Positions 20,717 through 30,747 are shown, counted from the stretch's first letter. The stretch: 64,000 nucleotides of DNA from Leptodontidium sp. MPI-SDFR-AT-0119 (GCA_020726505.1 JAHLEZ010000003.1:2790001-2854000), one strand, 5' to 3'. Program-made: numbers and translations. The notes: generated by a model from the letters alone, not told the origin.

Positions 20717-22375
20717 ATGGATTTCCTTATCCGCAAAACCATGCTTGCATGGCGAAATCGACATCTCCTCTTCGCTGAGCCACAACCCACTTACCAACCC
20801 CTCTCCACTCCAGAGGAGCTCGAGCTTCTCTCCCCAGATCATCCCGATTATGATCCAGAAAGTGCGAATCGTCGGAACAATGTCAGTAACAGTGCTGCAT
20901 TCGATACGGCGCTGAAAGAGGGATATGGTTCGAGAGATGGATGGGTTGAGATGCTGCCACGGTGGGAATGGTTGCGCTGTATACTCCTCGCGTTTCTTGT
21001 TGCGATTACACCGAGTTTTATGAAGAAGGGAGATGGCAAGGCACAGAAGAAGTTACATCCTACAGCATGGCTCGATGGACTTCGAGGTGTCGCGTCACTG
21101 ATGGTGGTATTCCACCACTCGTCAGTCCTTTGGTATTGGCCTCTGAATCGAGGATGGGGAAGCTCTCCTGAGGATTACCATTTTGTTCAACTCCCTATCA
21201 TCCGACTCTTCTACTCTGGCCCTGCTATGGTGGCCATATTCTTCGTCGTGTCGGGCTTCTCGTTAAGCTACAAAGCACTCTCCCTGACCCGCAAAGGTCG
21301 ATATGAAGAAGTCTTGGATTCCCTCTCTTCGTCTGTCCTTCGACGTGGACTTCGACTTGTACTCCCACCTGCGACGACAACATTTTTCTCGATGCTCTTC
21401 ACATACTTTGGGTTCTACGGTACGGGAGCTGGGTTTTCTGGAACTGCATCACGAGAACCACCTCAATCACCATTTCTCTGGGAACATCTTAAGTCTTGGT
21501 ACTACAGCGTGATAGGTCTCTCAGACCCTTTCCGTCCCAACAACTATCCAGGAGGGTACAATCCAGTATACGATACCAATCTTTGGACGATTCCTGTCGA
21601 ACTCCACGGATCTATGGTCATTTTCACCACCTTGCTAGCACTTTCGCGAGTGAGAGGCCGGTGGAGGATAGCTATATTGAGTGGGATAGTCTTCTACCTC
21701 TCCTACTATGCTTATCCACATTTATTCTTATTTTTGAGCGGTGTCCTCCTCGCTGAACTTCACCACGAGCGTGAAAGCAGTTCTCAACTCCAGAAATCCT
21801 ACAGTGTCGAAACCACAGACGATGAGATACCTGCCTCGGATTCCCTCCCTTCAAACTCTGCTAAATGGACTTCGATGAAGTCCTTCTGGCTCGTCAACTT
21901 CCTCCTCGCTCTCTTCATCATCAGCATGCCAGCCATCGACCTTGGCGCTGTCAATTCACCAGGCTACATCCTGCTCTCAAACTACCTCCCCCCTCACTAC
22001 GCTGGGGTCGAGTACGTCAAAGACACATTCTGGATTTTCATCGCTGCTTTTTATCTTGTGTTCATACTGGACAATGCACCCTTCCTGCAATCCATCTTCA
22101 CCACTCGCATAGCCCAGTATCTCGGCCGAATTAGCTTCGCTTTATATATATGTCACGGTACATTTCTGTACACCATGGGTTGGAACTTGAGTGAGAGGAC
22201 GTTAAATTGGACGGGGAGACAGCCTGGAATGCAGTATGCAATGGGTGTTGGGTTGACAGGAGTTGTGATGTTTCCGTTGCTTTTCTGGACCGCGGATGTG
22301 GTAGCTAGAGAGGTGGATGCCAGGAGTGTTACTTTTGCTAGATGGCTGTCAAATAAGATATCTGTAGGGAATTAG
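20717..22375 (+). CDS. Membrane acyltransferase 3 family protein
   Basis: A 552-aa single-exon protein, ATG 20717; the open frame continues upstream but has no earlier ATG. The acyltransferase 3 signature appears near residue 120: AWLDGLRGVASLMVVFHHSS, with the conserved Arg and the HH pair. Hydrophobic segments follow, including MVAIFFVVSGFSLSYKAL, LWTIPVELHGSMVIFTTLLA, IAILSGIVFYLSYYAYPHLF, FWIFIAAFYLVFILDNAPF, and YLGRISFALYICHGTFLYTM near the C-terminus. The family moves acyl groups onto sugars, lipids or small molecules across membranes. In fungi many members stand alone with unknown substrates, and neither the sequence nor the neighbours (Ctr9, Hat1) name one here. Confidence 0.88.
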   Translation: MDFLIRKTMLAWRNRHLLFAEPQPTYQPLSTPEELELLSPDHPDYDPESANRRNNVSNSAAFDTALKEGYGSRDGWVEMLPRWEWLRCILLAFLVAITPSFMKKGDGKAQKKLHPTAWLDGLRGVASLMVVFHHSSVLWYWPLNRGWGSSPEDYHFVQLPIIRLFYSGPAMVAIFFVVSGFSLSYKALSLTRKGRYEEVLDSLSSSVLRRGLRLVLPPATTTFFSMLFTYFGFYGTGAGFSGTASREPPQSPFLWEHLKSWYYSVIGLSDPFRPNNYPGGYNPVYDTNLWTIPVELHGSMVIFTTLLALSRVRGRWRIAILSGIVFYLSYYAYPHLFLFLSGVLLAELHHERESSSQLQKSYSVETTDDEIPASDSLPSNSAKWTSMKSFWLVNFLLALFIISMPAIDLGAVNSPGYILLSNYLPPHYAGVEYVKDTFWIFIAAFYLVFILDNAPFLQSIFTTRIAQYLGRISFALYICHGTFLYTMGWNLSERTLNWTGRQPGMQYAMGVGLTGVVMFPLLFWTADVVAREVDARSVTFARWLSNKISVGN

Positions 22376-22781
22376 GATTACATGTTTTGTATTTAGCTCG
22401 GCGTTTGGGTGGATAGAGGGATAGGTGGATAGAGGGATAGGTGGTTGATAGAATATTGGATTAATTCACTGTAAATCTAATTTAATGTTCCCAAATGGGG
22501 AATTACGGTAAACAGGCGTATTTGAAATAAAGTCTAGAATCTCCATTGCAAGTTTCCATCGCACAGGGGGGAGGCTTCCAAAATCCAGTTCACCTTTCAG
22601 GTTCTGTCTCTTCATTGGCTCTCTGCCTGAAGGCTGAAGTTTAAAGTGAACTTAAAGTGAACTTGGAAAGTGGACCCGGCGCGTCGACTTCTAGAGATCG
22701 CGAAAATCACCTCCGCGAGATAACTTCTCTTCAACAACACAATTCTGCCCAAATAGCATTCGCAGAATCACAACAAACAAA
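22376..22781. other. Intergenic, HAT1 promoter
   Basis: About 400 bp between the acyltransferase stop and the HAT1 start. It contains the 16-bp tandem repeat at 22408-22444 and a repeated AAAGTGAACTT word near 22640-22665. Confidence 0.5.
22408..22444. repeat. 16-bp tandem repeat, 2.3 copies
   Basis: Two perfect copies of GGTGGATAGAGGGATA (22408-22423 and 22424-22439) plus a partial third (GGTGG). It lies just after the acyltransferase stop codon. Confidence 0.85.
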
Positions 22782-24456
22782 ATGGCAGACCAAACAGACG
22801 ACTGTGAGTATTTCAATATCTCCCTCCCATCCATCGAGACGCTATCCCCACCGGCGCAAACATCTAGCGCTCAGCTCTGCGCGTCTGCAACTGCGCGTCT
22901 CTATCTCGAATTCGCACATCTCTCCTCGAACCAGCAAACTGATGATCATTAAACAGGGTCCACTGAGTCTAATGATGCCCTCCAAATCTCCATGGTTGTC
23001 CCAGACGCGGGCGCAGCCAAAACCCTACATACCTTCAACCCCAAGATGACCTACTCGATATTCGGCGATGACGAGCGTATCTTTGGATACAAAGGACTCA
23101 AGATCAACCTACGATACAATGCCAGTGATATGCGCCCAAATCTTCAAGTCTCGTACAGTAAGAAGTTCGCAGCAGTCGGCGAGACGGAGGCTACAGATGT
23201 CAAGGAGCTCCTGGAACCTTTCTTGCCAAAACGTATGGATTATGCATCCAAGCTGGCGGAGAATTCGCTGACGGATTACAGTTGCATTTGAGAAACCCAC
23301 CATCTTCGACAAAGCTATTTTGGATCCTATCTCAAAGGATTGGAAACCACCAGGAGAATTATGGCAAACAATCGACGCAGGATCCCAGATCCTCGAAATC
23401 TGGAAGGGAAATCTCGCAGATGTAGCTGTCCAGCAACTTCTGAAGCGCATTCAAATCTTGGTACCCCTCTTCATCGAAGGTGGAACGATCATTGCATTGG
23501 ATGAGCCGGAGTGGACTTTGGAGAGATGGACCGTGTTTTTCTACTACCAGAAGGACGAGTCGAAGGATCACAACCCTTATACTTTCATGGGATATTCGAC
23601 TGTTTACAGATACTTCCACTTCCAAGCTGGCACGAACGCGACCGGATCGAAGAAAGAGGCAAACGCCAATTTCACACTCCCCCTCGACAACATATCCTTC
23701 TCCTCTCTTCCCTGTCGGTCACGGATATCACAATTCGTCATTCTACCTCCCTTCCATGGCAGCGGGTACGGTTCCCGTTTCTACAACTCCATATTCGATT
23801 TCTACCTCGCCGAACCCGAGACCGTCGAGATCACCGTCGAGGACCCCAATTACGCATTCGACGACATGCGGGACATCAACGACCTCACCCGTCTGCGTGC
23901 CCTCCCCGAATTCAAGACCATAAAAATCAACGACCAAATCACCCCTCAACTCGACGAGCCAATTCCACGCAACATAGTCGACCTCCCCGCCCTCGAAAAG
24001 ATCCGCAAGAAGATGAAGATAGCCCCTCGCCAGTTCCTCCGCGTAGTAGAGATGCACCTCCTAGCCTCCATCCCCAAATCCGTCCGCAAAGCCGATGTTC
24101 TCGACCAGTCGTCACCCAAGTCGCGCGAGTTTGGCCTGTGGCAGCTCTGGGTTAAAAAGCGCCTGTACAAGCACAACAAGGAGTTGCTGAGCCAGATGGA
24201 GAAGGAAGAGCGGTTGGATAAGTTGGATGAGGTACTGAAGGGGGTTGTGGATGATTATGGACGCTTGCTGAGCACGTACAAGGAAAGAGTTGAATATGAT
24301 AGTCATGGGAAGATGACGGTGATTGATAAGGGGAAGGGAAAGGAGAGGGCATCTCCAGGTGCGAGTGCGGTTTCGAATGGGAAGAGACCTAGTCCTGTTG
24401 AAGAAGATGATGATTCGGAGAGCGGCGAGCCCTTGCCGAAGAGACCCAAGGTCTAG
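22782..24456 (+). CDS. HAT1: Histone acetyltransferase type B catalytic subunit Hat1
   Basis: Three exons: a 22-nt first exon 22782-22803 (MADQTDD), 22957-23232 and 23282-24456; 490 aa. The second intron (23233-23281, GTATGG..CTGAC..TTACAG, 49 nt) had to be inferred: read straight through, the frame stops at 23291. With it the protein reads LEPFLPKLAFEKPTIFD, which fits relatives. Shared Hat1 features are GYKGLKINLRYNASDMRPNL, QILVPLFIEGGT, EPEWTLERWTVFF, and the acetyl-CoA loop QFVILPPFHGSGYGSRFYN (about residues 251-269). The enzyme acetylates new histone H4 at K5/K12 with a WD-repeat partner. The C-terminus has two basic clusters around an acidic stretch (GKRPS..LPKRPKV), a likely NLS. Confidence 0.92.
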
Positions 24457-25226
24457 GAGAGCAAGCGTGGTAATGGGGTGTGATCTCCCAAGGGGCAGAT
24501 ATCGAGGGGAGGGGGCATAGATATTCTGATTCTGATATGGGAGGGAAGGATAGGGAAGGCATCTCGACCAAGGCGTTTTTGCATTTGATCATTTTCGGGG
24601 AGTTGGGGACAGACAGACATTGTATTTTGACGAGTTTCACGAATAAGATACACCGAGACGTGCTGATGACATGTCGATTGATTATTTTCTTCTTTGCACA
24701 TTACTTCATTCGTGGCTGTGAGTGCTAACGAGCTTTTGGTAGGGCCCTGAAATACGCAAGGAGCAGATGTTAAAGGTGTTTGCTCCTGAAAGTCAATAAA
24801 GCTAAACTCAATGCGAACTCCTCCCTCGATTCTAAGTAATGCTTAAAGATTGAGCCCAATGCCGTCCCTTCCCTTGTCTCCAGTCAATCCCAATCCCAAT
24901 CCATTGGCCCTCCCCAGCGAACAAGTATTCTCCCCTCTCTTCCCTTGCCACTGACAATTTCGTCACCAGCCGAAGTTAGCGGTGCAACCTGTTACTCGGT
25001 TTTGTCCTGAACCTGAGCCCCTCCCTCCGTCTCCGTCTCCTCCTTGATGGTTTTATCGACAAGGGACTGTGTATGGCTCTGCGGGCTTATAATGCTAGTG
25101 GTTTGGGTTGTGTTGTCAGATTCTTATTTTGTTACAACTTGTCACCCTGTTTAATTCCCAACACACTACTGTCTTACCGATAAACATTGGAGACACGTTT
25201 AAACACCAGACTTCCACTATCAAATC
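24457..25226. other. Intergenic with duplicated IPK1 3' segment
   Basis: About 770 bp between HAT1 and the next plus-strand gene. It contains copy 1 of the IPK1-tail duplication (24703-24939). The rest shows nothing coding. Confidence 0.5.
24703..24939. repeat. Copy 1 of a direct repeat derived from the IPK1 3' end
   Basis: Matches 26481-26780 in the same orientation, for example GAGCAGATGTTAAAGGTGTT, TAAGCCCAATGCCGTCCCTT-like and ACAAGTATTCTCCCCTCT blocks. The right end corresponds, on the minus strand, to the last codons of IPK1. Here the IPK1 frame has no TAG and runs on about 20 codons to a TAA. Copy 1 lacks about 36 bp present in copy 2. Many differences are transitions. Confidence 0.85.
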
Positions 25227-25901
25227 ATGGCACGAACTCGAATCGAGGCGCGGACCGGTGCCAAATCACGTTCGGGTCCCATCAACGGTTTTCTTCTCAT
25301 TCGCCCCACTATCAAACGCAGTCAATGGACCGGTTACGGCTGTTCTCTTTATGGCTGGCCTTCTATTGGTGGAGTGATCATACGAGAATCTTGCGATCTC
25401 GTAGAATTACGGTATCTTGGATTTGATCCCCTAGATGTTCCTGTGACGAGACTGGAGAATCAAGACGATGAAGATGAATTCTGTCGGCTTCTGAAGAAGA
25501 TAGGGGGCATATGGTGGACGAGCGAGCAGAGGCAACAGGATGTTATCATGGAGCGTTGGCCGCCGAATGGGCGGCCGAATAGAGAGGAGTCACTAGAGGT
25601 TTATGTTGGGTGGCCGAAGGCTGGTGGGGTGCTGGTCCTTGAAGGGGACAGTAGTCTGATAACAGTTGAGAGCGGGATGTTGAGGATGGTGACAGAGATG
25701 GAGGAGAGATGTCATCTTTTACGGAATAAGCTTGGTGCTGTATTCTATGAAGACCCGGATTCGTATACTGGATTTGAGGGCTTAGGGCCGAGGAAGATTA
25801 GTCACGATGAGGACGAAGAGGATGAGAGCAACGATGAGCAAGCTGCATTAGGGCAGGGTCAGGGACGGCAAGCTAAGGATGGTAAATGTGTGTGTTGTTA
25901 A
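25227..25901 (+). CDS. Hypothetical protein with C-terminal CVCC
   Basis: A 224-aa single-exon open frame, ATG 25227. No family is recognised. It starts with a basic segment (MARTRIEARTGAKSRSG). A globular-looking part with many Trp and Gly follows (TGYGCSLYGWPSIGG, GGIWWTSEQRQ, VYVGWPKAGGVLVLEGD) and includes a likely helix (MLRMVTEMEERCHLLRNKLG). The end is acidic (DEDEEDESNDE), then Gln/Gly-rich, and closes GKCVCC. The terminal CVCC fits a CaaX-like or Cys-Cys lipidation site, suggesting membrane attachment; that is an inference. The gene sits between the two direct repeat copies. Codon-level coherence supports a real gene. Confidence 0.65.
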   Translation: MARTRIEARTGAKSRSGPINGFLLIRPTIKRSQWTGYGCSLYGWPSIGGVIIRESCDLVELRYLGFDPLDVPVTRLENQDDEDEFCRLLKKIGGIWWTSEQRQQDVIMERWPPNGRPNREESLEVYVGWPKAGGVLVLEGDSSLITVESGMLRMVTEMEERCHLLRNKLGAVFYEDPDSYTGFEGLGPRKISHDEDEEDESNDEQAALGQGQGRQAKDGKCVCC

Positions 25902-26744
25902 TGATGTTTATCACTTGGATGGAATTTAGGTAACAGAGTAAGAGTGCGAGTGGCAATACATTCATTGAATAAACGGATAATAATCCGCATCGACAAAAGC
26001 GCCGCCATCCTGTGATACCAAGAACGCCGAACTGAATGCGCCAAATAAATTCCGAGCAGAGTAAACTAACGCTTCACCTCTCATTCTTCCTCCTCCTTAA
26101 ATGCCACCGGAATATATAAAATTAGCAAGGATTTCTGGAAATACGGACATGATCGTCCTTCTAATCATCAACTGTAACTTCCTTCCATGTATGCAATCCA
26201 GGGTAGCAATCCAGGTGGAGTGTGCAACGCAGGTTGACTTTGGGCGGCTCTGGCTGCTTCGGATTTGCGGTCATCTCTGTTAGAGCCATTGTATACGTAG
26301 AGGATTAGGTAGATAATTCTAATAAATATGTAGAAGTGTGATGTTTGAGACGACGCTTGAAGGATTAGGAGATATGAGGAAAGCGAACGGTCATACTTGT
26401 AAGGAATTCGCGTCCTTATATACATTTTTATACTTTAAGGTCGTAGATATCTTTCTTATAACAAACCTCTTTACCTATTGCTTTATTCGTGGCTGTGAGA
26501 GCTAACGAGCTTTGGGGGCTTAGTGTGTTGTGTACATGCTCCTGAGATACGCGAGGAGCAGATGTTAAAGGTGTTTACTCTTAAAAGTTAATAAAGCTAA
26601 ACTTAATATAAACTTAAAATCAGCGCTGCCCCGACTTTCCCTAGCCTTCACCTCCCTCGATTCTCAGTAATGCTTGAAGATTAAGCCCAATGCCGTCCCT
26701 TCCCTCCCCTTTCCCCTTCCCTTGTCTCCAGTTAATCCTAATCC
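25902..26744. other. Intergenic, TA-rich, with copy 2 of the repeat
   Basis: About 840 bp between converging genes. 26280-26480 is rich in TA dinucleotides. The repeat copy at 26481-26780 begins here and runs into the IPK1 coding end. Confidence 0.5.
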
Positions 26745-26780
26745 CTAGGCCCTCCCCAGAGAACAAGTATTCTCCCCTCT
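26481..26780. repeat. Copy 2 of the direct repeat, overlapping the IPK1 stop codon
   Basis: Partner of 24703-24939. It covers the last dozen IPK1 codons and about 265 bp downstream. Compared with copy 1, several CpA/TpG sites read TpA here (GTCAATAAAG versus GTTAATAAAG; CTCAATGCG versus CTTAATATA), as expected of repeat-induced point mutation. Some differences go the other way. The IPK1 TAG (26745-26747) falls at a small gap in the alignment. Confidence 0.85.
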
Positions 26781-28058
26781 GGCCTCCTCAGTCCCAGCAT
26801 ACCACCCCTCCTCAACTAGCGCCTGTTCAATCTCCTGCCAATAAGCAAGTTTATCGGGACTCTTAACATCCAGATCACCTATCCTTGCCTCCACCTCCCC
26901 CTCTACATCCCCTCCACCTCCCAAACCCGATCCAGGCAACCTTACAAAAACACTACAATCCCTAACCGTCATCGCAACCCTCAAATCCCTATTATCATCC
27001 TCATCATCAGCCTTCGCGGTCAGAACACCACGTCTATCCATCCGCACCTGCACATCCCTCAACCTCCTCAACAAATCCGTTTCTGAAATCCAGCGTGCAA
27101 AACGGGAGACAATCTCTGAAGAAGCAGAGGGTCCTAGAATCGCATCCGCGACTCTTTTCACATCGTCTCCATTCTCAGAGAGGAGATCGAGTGGACAAAA
27201 CCCTCCTCCCTCGCCCCCTTGCCCATCCCTGCCTTCACCCTTTGCGCCTCGAGAGCGAGCAACAGCAGCCTTCCTAGCAACCAAAGCACACTGTCTACAC
27301 CTCCTCGCCCCCTCCGGCGCAGAAGGCGACTGAGCAAGCCATTTCGGCTTGAACTGTAAAACATCTGGGCCACTCATATCCGTGACCAGTAATCCATACT
27401 CGTCATCGGCTAAGTACACGCCTCGGCGTTTGGGGGGTCTTGATCCCGCATCTTGGGAGTTGGTGGGTGTTGAGATGGCAGGGGAGGAGTCGTTCTCCCA
27501 GGTTTTTAGAGAGGTGTTGAGGGCGTGGATATGGTTGTATGTTGTTTTGACTGAGGCTGGACGGAAAGAGACGAGACTTTGCGTCACGAGGTGAGAGAGC
27601 GTAAAGAGCGGTGCGATGAGGGATTCCCATGAGGCTTGGGCTTCTGCGCAGGGAAGTGTTGTTGGTAGGTCTTTACGGACGCGGAGGAGCTTATCTGGTG
27701 AGAAGAGTCAGCTTGATCCGAATTAAAGTAGATATGCCGGGTTGAGAACCAGAGAGTCATGCATGTATGGGGCTTCATTCGGGGTCATCGTCTTACAACA
27801 CATGAGAACAAGAGATGATTTAGGGGAATCAGAACACCGTAAATACATACTCTCAAATAGACCCCAGTCTCCATCTCCCTTATTGAATAATTCAATTTCA
27901 CTCGGCGGCGGTGTCCCTTCGCCATATTCCTCAAGCTCAGAAGGTGGTGGCGTGCCCGGCTGAGGTGGGCAGATGCGATATACGATATTGGCAGCTCCTT
28001 CGCCTAGATACTGCAATTCTGCGTTCTCTTGCAGGATTGGGATCGTGTGTTCTGTCAT
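26745..28058 (-). CDS. IPK1: Inositol-pentakisphosphate 2-kinase (Ipk1)
   Basis: Two exons on the minus strand, 27851-28058 and 26745-27694, joined GLFE|NKLLRVRKDLPTTLP over a 156-nt GTATGT..CACCAG intron; 385 aa. Key motifs are the nucleotide loop LGEGAANIVYRI, the KLLRVRKDLP block, GLLVTDMSGPDVLQFKPKWLAQSP, the Cys/Arg motif EGARRCRQCALVARK, and FCPLDLLSEN, all specific to Ipk1. The enzyme makes InsP6 from Ins(1,3,4,5,6)P5 in the nucleus. An insertion with two TPPPSE repeats separates the first strands. ATG 28058 puts the kinase start near the N-terminus; an in-frame ATG at 28193 would add 45 Ser/Pro-rich residues. The last codons and stop lie in duplicated DNA. Confidence 0.88.
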
Positions 28059-28415
28059 TTTGGGATATGAGAGTGGGGAGATGATCGAGTTTGGGTTTGG
28101 TTGTGAGGCTGACGAGAGTGATGGTTGTTGGAGCTCATGATGGCTGGGCGCAAAGTGAGGTAGATCGCTTCGCTTGTTGGGTTTAGTTTTCACTAGCTGG
28201 GGAAGAAGAAGTAGGGGAAACTTTGGACAAGATATTTGTTATTGTTAAATGGATTAAATCAATACCAAGAGCCACGGAATTTAAATAATGAATACATTGT
28301 CTTAGAAAATTTTTGTCTCTGGATTTTGATACTGTGTTTAAATTCGAAATGGCCGCGTCTTTGGGCGTGGCGACCTCTGATATACCTAGTCTATCAGAAG
28401 GGTAAAGCAACTAAC
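28059..28415. other. Intergenic, IPK1 promoter
   Basis: About 360 bp between IPK1 and the end of the Lys-rich gene, both on the minus strand. An in-frame alternative IPK1 ATG lies at 28193. Nothing else is recognised. Confidence 0.5.
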
Positions 28416-29069
28416 TTACTTTTTACCTCTCTTGACAGACTTCTTGACAGGATCCTTAACAGGCTTCTTAACGGGCTTCTTAGCAGGCTTCCTTGCAGAC
28501 TTCTTAACAGAAGTCTTCGCTGGTGTGTCTACCTTCGGAACAATCTCAGGCTTGACCTCCTTTTCAGACGGGATTTCAATCTCGATATCAATCTTGATAT
28601 CCTCCGTCGTAGCAATCTCAGGCTTGCCCCCCTCTTTGGGAGGAAATTCAATCACAATATCCTCTCCATAATCCTCCTCATCCTCCCTATCCGGTCCTTC
28701 CCCTGGTCCCCAAACAGCCCAATATATCTTCCAAGCGTCTAAAATCCTTTGATCTGTAGCGTTGACTGCATCGTTCAGCTTCTTCTGCAGCCTAGGCAGT
28801 TCGTTCTCTGTATCCGTCTTGATACCTTCCGTGATAGCCTGCTTGAGTTCGCAGATCTGTCTCTCAAGATCGGCTTCTTCTTCTAGACCGTTAGGACAGG
28901 CTTCTGCCATGTCGGCTGCGGCTTGGGTGTCGATTAGGTCGCAGAGTCGACAGCGTAGGAGCATACGGTCGATGTCGGAATCGGGGATGAGCGTAGGGAA
29001 GTTCTCCTTGAGGAACGGGAGGGTAGGAGGGAGGAAGTAGAAAATCGTGCTGTGGCTGCAGGAAGACAT
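28416..29069 (-). CDS. Hypothetical protein with Lys-rich repeat tail
   Basis: A 217-aa single-exon frame, first ATG at 29069. Residues 1-70 contain FYFLPPTLPFLKENFP, and MLLRCRLCDLID in which two Cys might bind metal. Residues 75-125 look like a helical hairpin or coiled-coil (EEEADLERQICELKQAITEG and ELPRLQKKLNDAVNATDQ). An acidic stretch follows. The last 45 residues are Lys/Pro-rich in short units such as KKPVKKPVKDPVKKSVK, like a linker-histone tail, which suggests nucleic-acid binding or nuclear location. No family is recognised. Coherent composition and a clean ORF support a real gene. Confidence 0.6.
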   Translation of the reverse strand: MSSCSHSTIFYFLPPTLPFLKENFPTLIPDSDIDRMLLRCRLCDLIDTQAAADMAEACPNGLEEEADLERQICELKQAITEGIKTDTENELPRLQKKLNDAVNATDQRILDAWKIYWAVWGPGEGPDREDEEDYGEDIVIEFPPKEGGKPEIATTEDIKIDIEIEIPSEKEVKPEIVPKVDTPAKTSVKKSARKPAKKPVKKPVKDPVKKSVKRGKK

Positions 29070-29901
29070 GATGATGCTTTGGTAATTATGTTCGATTTGA
29101 GAATGAGGAATGGACAAGTCATAAATCTTGAGAAAGGCGAGGTTGGGGAAATGTGCAATGTTTACTCATTGGGGCAGTCACTGAACAAATATAAAGAGAA
29201 CATTGCTGAATGCTGAATAGGTGGGAGTACCGAACAAAGGAATCGAGTCAATCTTTGAGAATTTCTTTCATCCTGAACCCAAAGCAGCCACGTCCTATAC
29301 AACTCCTTACCCATAAATCGCATCCAACCAGTCTGCTCGACAGAGTTGAGTCGTTCTCCCTTTGTTGTCTCAATTGCTCTACTGTCCAGGTTCTCCAATG
29401 GTGTATGTCCCGTCGTATAATATTTCTCCGTCCCAACGCATTCTCATGCCGCAGGCCGCAGGGTAAGTATCAACGATAAATTCTCTTCTCTCCTCCACTT
29501 TCCCCTCCAAGACATGCCATTGTGTTGGGCGTAAGCCAGAGTGAATATGAAGGATTGTGTTTTATGTAAGGAGGGAAGAAGAGGACGAGATGAGCTCGCG
29601 ATTTAAGGAAATTTTCGACCGGGTCATGTGATATTCAAGCTAGCTGAGATATGGCTTAGTGTCTTTTGCAAGCGAACTGAGTCAAGTGGGGGCAAATGAC
29701 CCCTCCCCTGGCCTGCCCCTCCATTCCCACTGGCACTGTTCACTGTTCTCTTCAAATACCTCGTCTTTGACTGGACTCCACAATCTTTGTCCGGGTTCTC
29801 GATAAAACATCACATCAGACCACCCCGAAGCAAACCATTGTACGAACTTCGCACGATCCTCTGCACCGAATACCCACAACTTCATCCTTCGCACAATCAA
29901 C
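29070..29901. other. Divergent intergenic region
   Basis: About 830 bp between divergent starts of the Lys-rich gene and the PP28 gene. A splice-donor-like GTAAGT at 29463 could belong to a 5' UTR intron. No coding frame is supported. Confidence 0.45.
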
Positions 29902-30747
29902 ATGGCTCCAGGAGGACCCCCAGGCGGAGCTCGTGGCAGAGGCGGAAAATTCAAGAAGTTCACTCGAGGAGGTACGTTTCCCTTCTAATCTGCCATTGTA
30001 TATACTAACTCTGCTAGGTGGTAAGCACTTCTCCAAAAACCTCCGACCCCTCGATGCAGATGGAAACGAAATCGAAGAGAAGGACCCCAACGCATCTTCA
30101 TCTGAAGAGGAGGAGACTTCGTCCGAAGAAGAGTCATCCGAGGAGGAGGATGCGGATAAACCAGCCATGACCCGTGAGGAGCGCCGTCAGGCGGCAAAGG
30201 CGAAGAAGGAGGCCGCTATCGCAAGAAAGAAGGGGAAGGTTGTGGAGGCTGGAGATATGCCATCGAGCTCGGAAGAGGAGAGCGAGGATGACATGCCGGC
30301 CAATCCCAACCACTCCAAGGCTGCTAGAAATCAGGCAAAAGCTCCGCCAGCCAGTGTTGAAGAGGTTGCTGAGGGAGTCAAGGATTTGAGTGTTGGAGGC
30401 AAGGGCAAGAAGCCGGTGGCTGAATTGAGTCGTAGAGAAAGGGAGGCCGTACAAGCACAACAGGCGAAAGAGAGATATCAGAAGTTGCATGAAGCTGGCA
30501 AGACCGATGAGGCCAAGGCAGATATGGCCAGACTAAAGTTGATCCGAGAGAAGAGAGAGGCGGAGGCAGCTAGGAAACAAGTAGGTTTGGTCCTGTCTGG
30601 TATTGACAAAGCTAACACATCCAGGCCGAGAAAGAAGAGCGAGAAGAAGCCGAGAAGAGCAAGAAGGCAGAAATCGATGCTCGTGAGGCAAAGCGAAGAG
30701 ACGCTGCCATGGGCCCGTCGAAGGGCAAAGGCAAGGCAAAGAAGTAA
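29902..30747 (+). CDS. PP28/PDAP1-like casein kinase substrate phosphoprotein
   Basis: Three exons, 29902-29971, 30018-30580 and 30625-30747; 251 aa. Introns are 46 nt (GTACGT..CTAACTCTGCTAG) and 44 nt (GTAGGT..GCTAACACATCCAG), both with clear branch sites. The N-terminus is Gly/Arg-rich ([17 protein letters not shown]). Ser/Glu clusters follow ([18 protein letters not shown]), ideal casein kinase 2 sites. The HASPP28 domain, about residues 165-225, reads [20 protein letters not shown], then [20 protein letters not shown]. The family is named from a heat- and acid-stable mammalian phosphoprotein; its cellular role is poorly defined. The C-terminus is Lys-rich (GKGKAKK). Confidence 0.9.

Noticed and set aside
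23272..23291. Frameshift or pseudogene in HAT1
   Set aside because: A normal 49-nt intron with all splice signals explains the frame change and restores the family sequence.
27695..27850. A hidden mini-exon in the long IPK1 intron
   Set aside because: Direct joining already gives the expected N-lobe to KLLRVRKDLP sequence; no extra block is needed.
28432..28671. Plus-strand frame with repeated LTGFLTGFLAGFL motifs
   Set aside because: It is the antisense reading of the Lys/Pro-rich tail; the hydrophobic repeat is an artefact of Lys codons.
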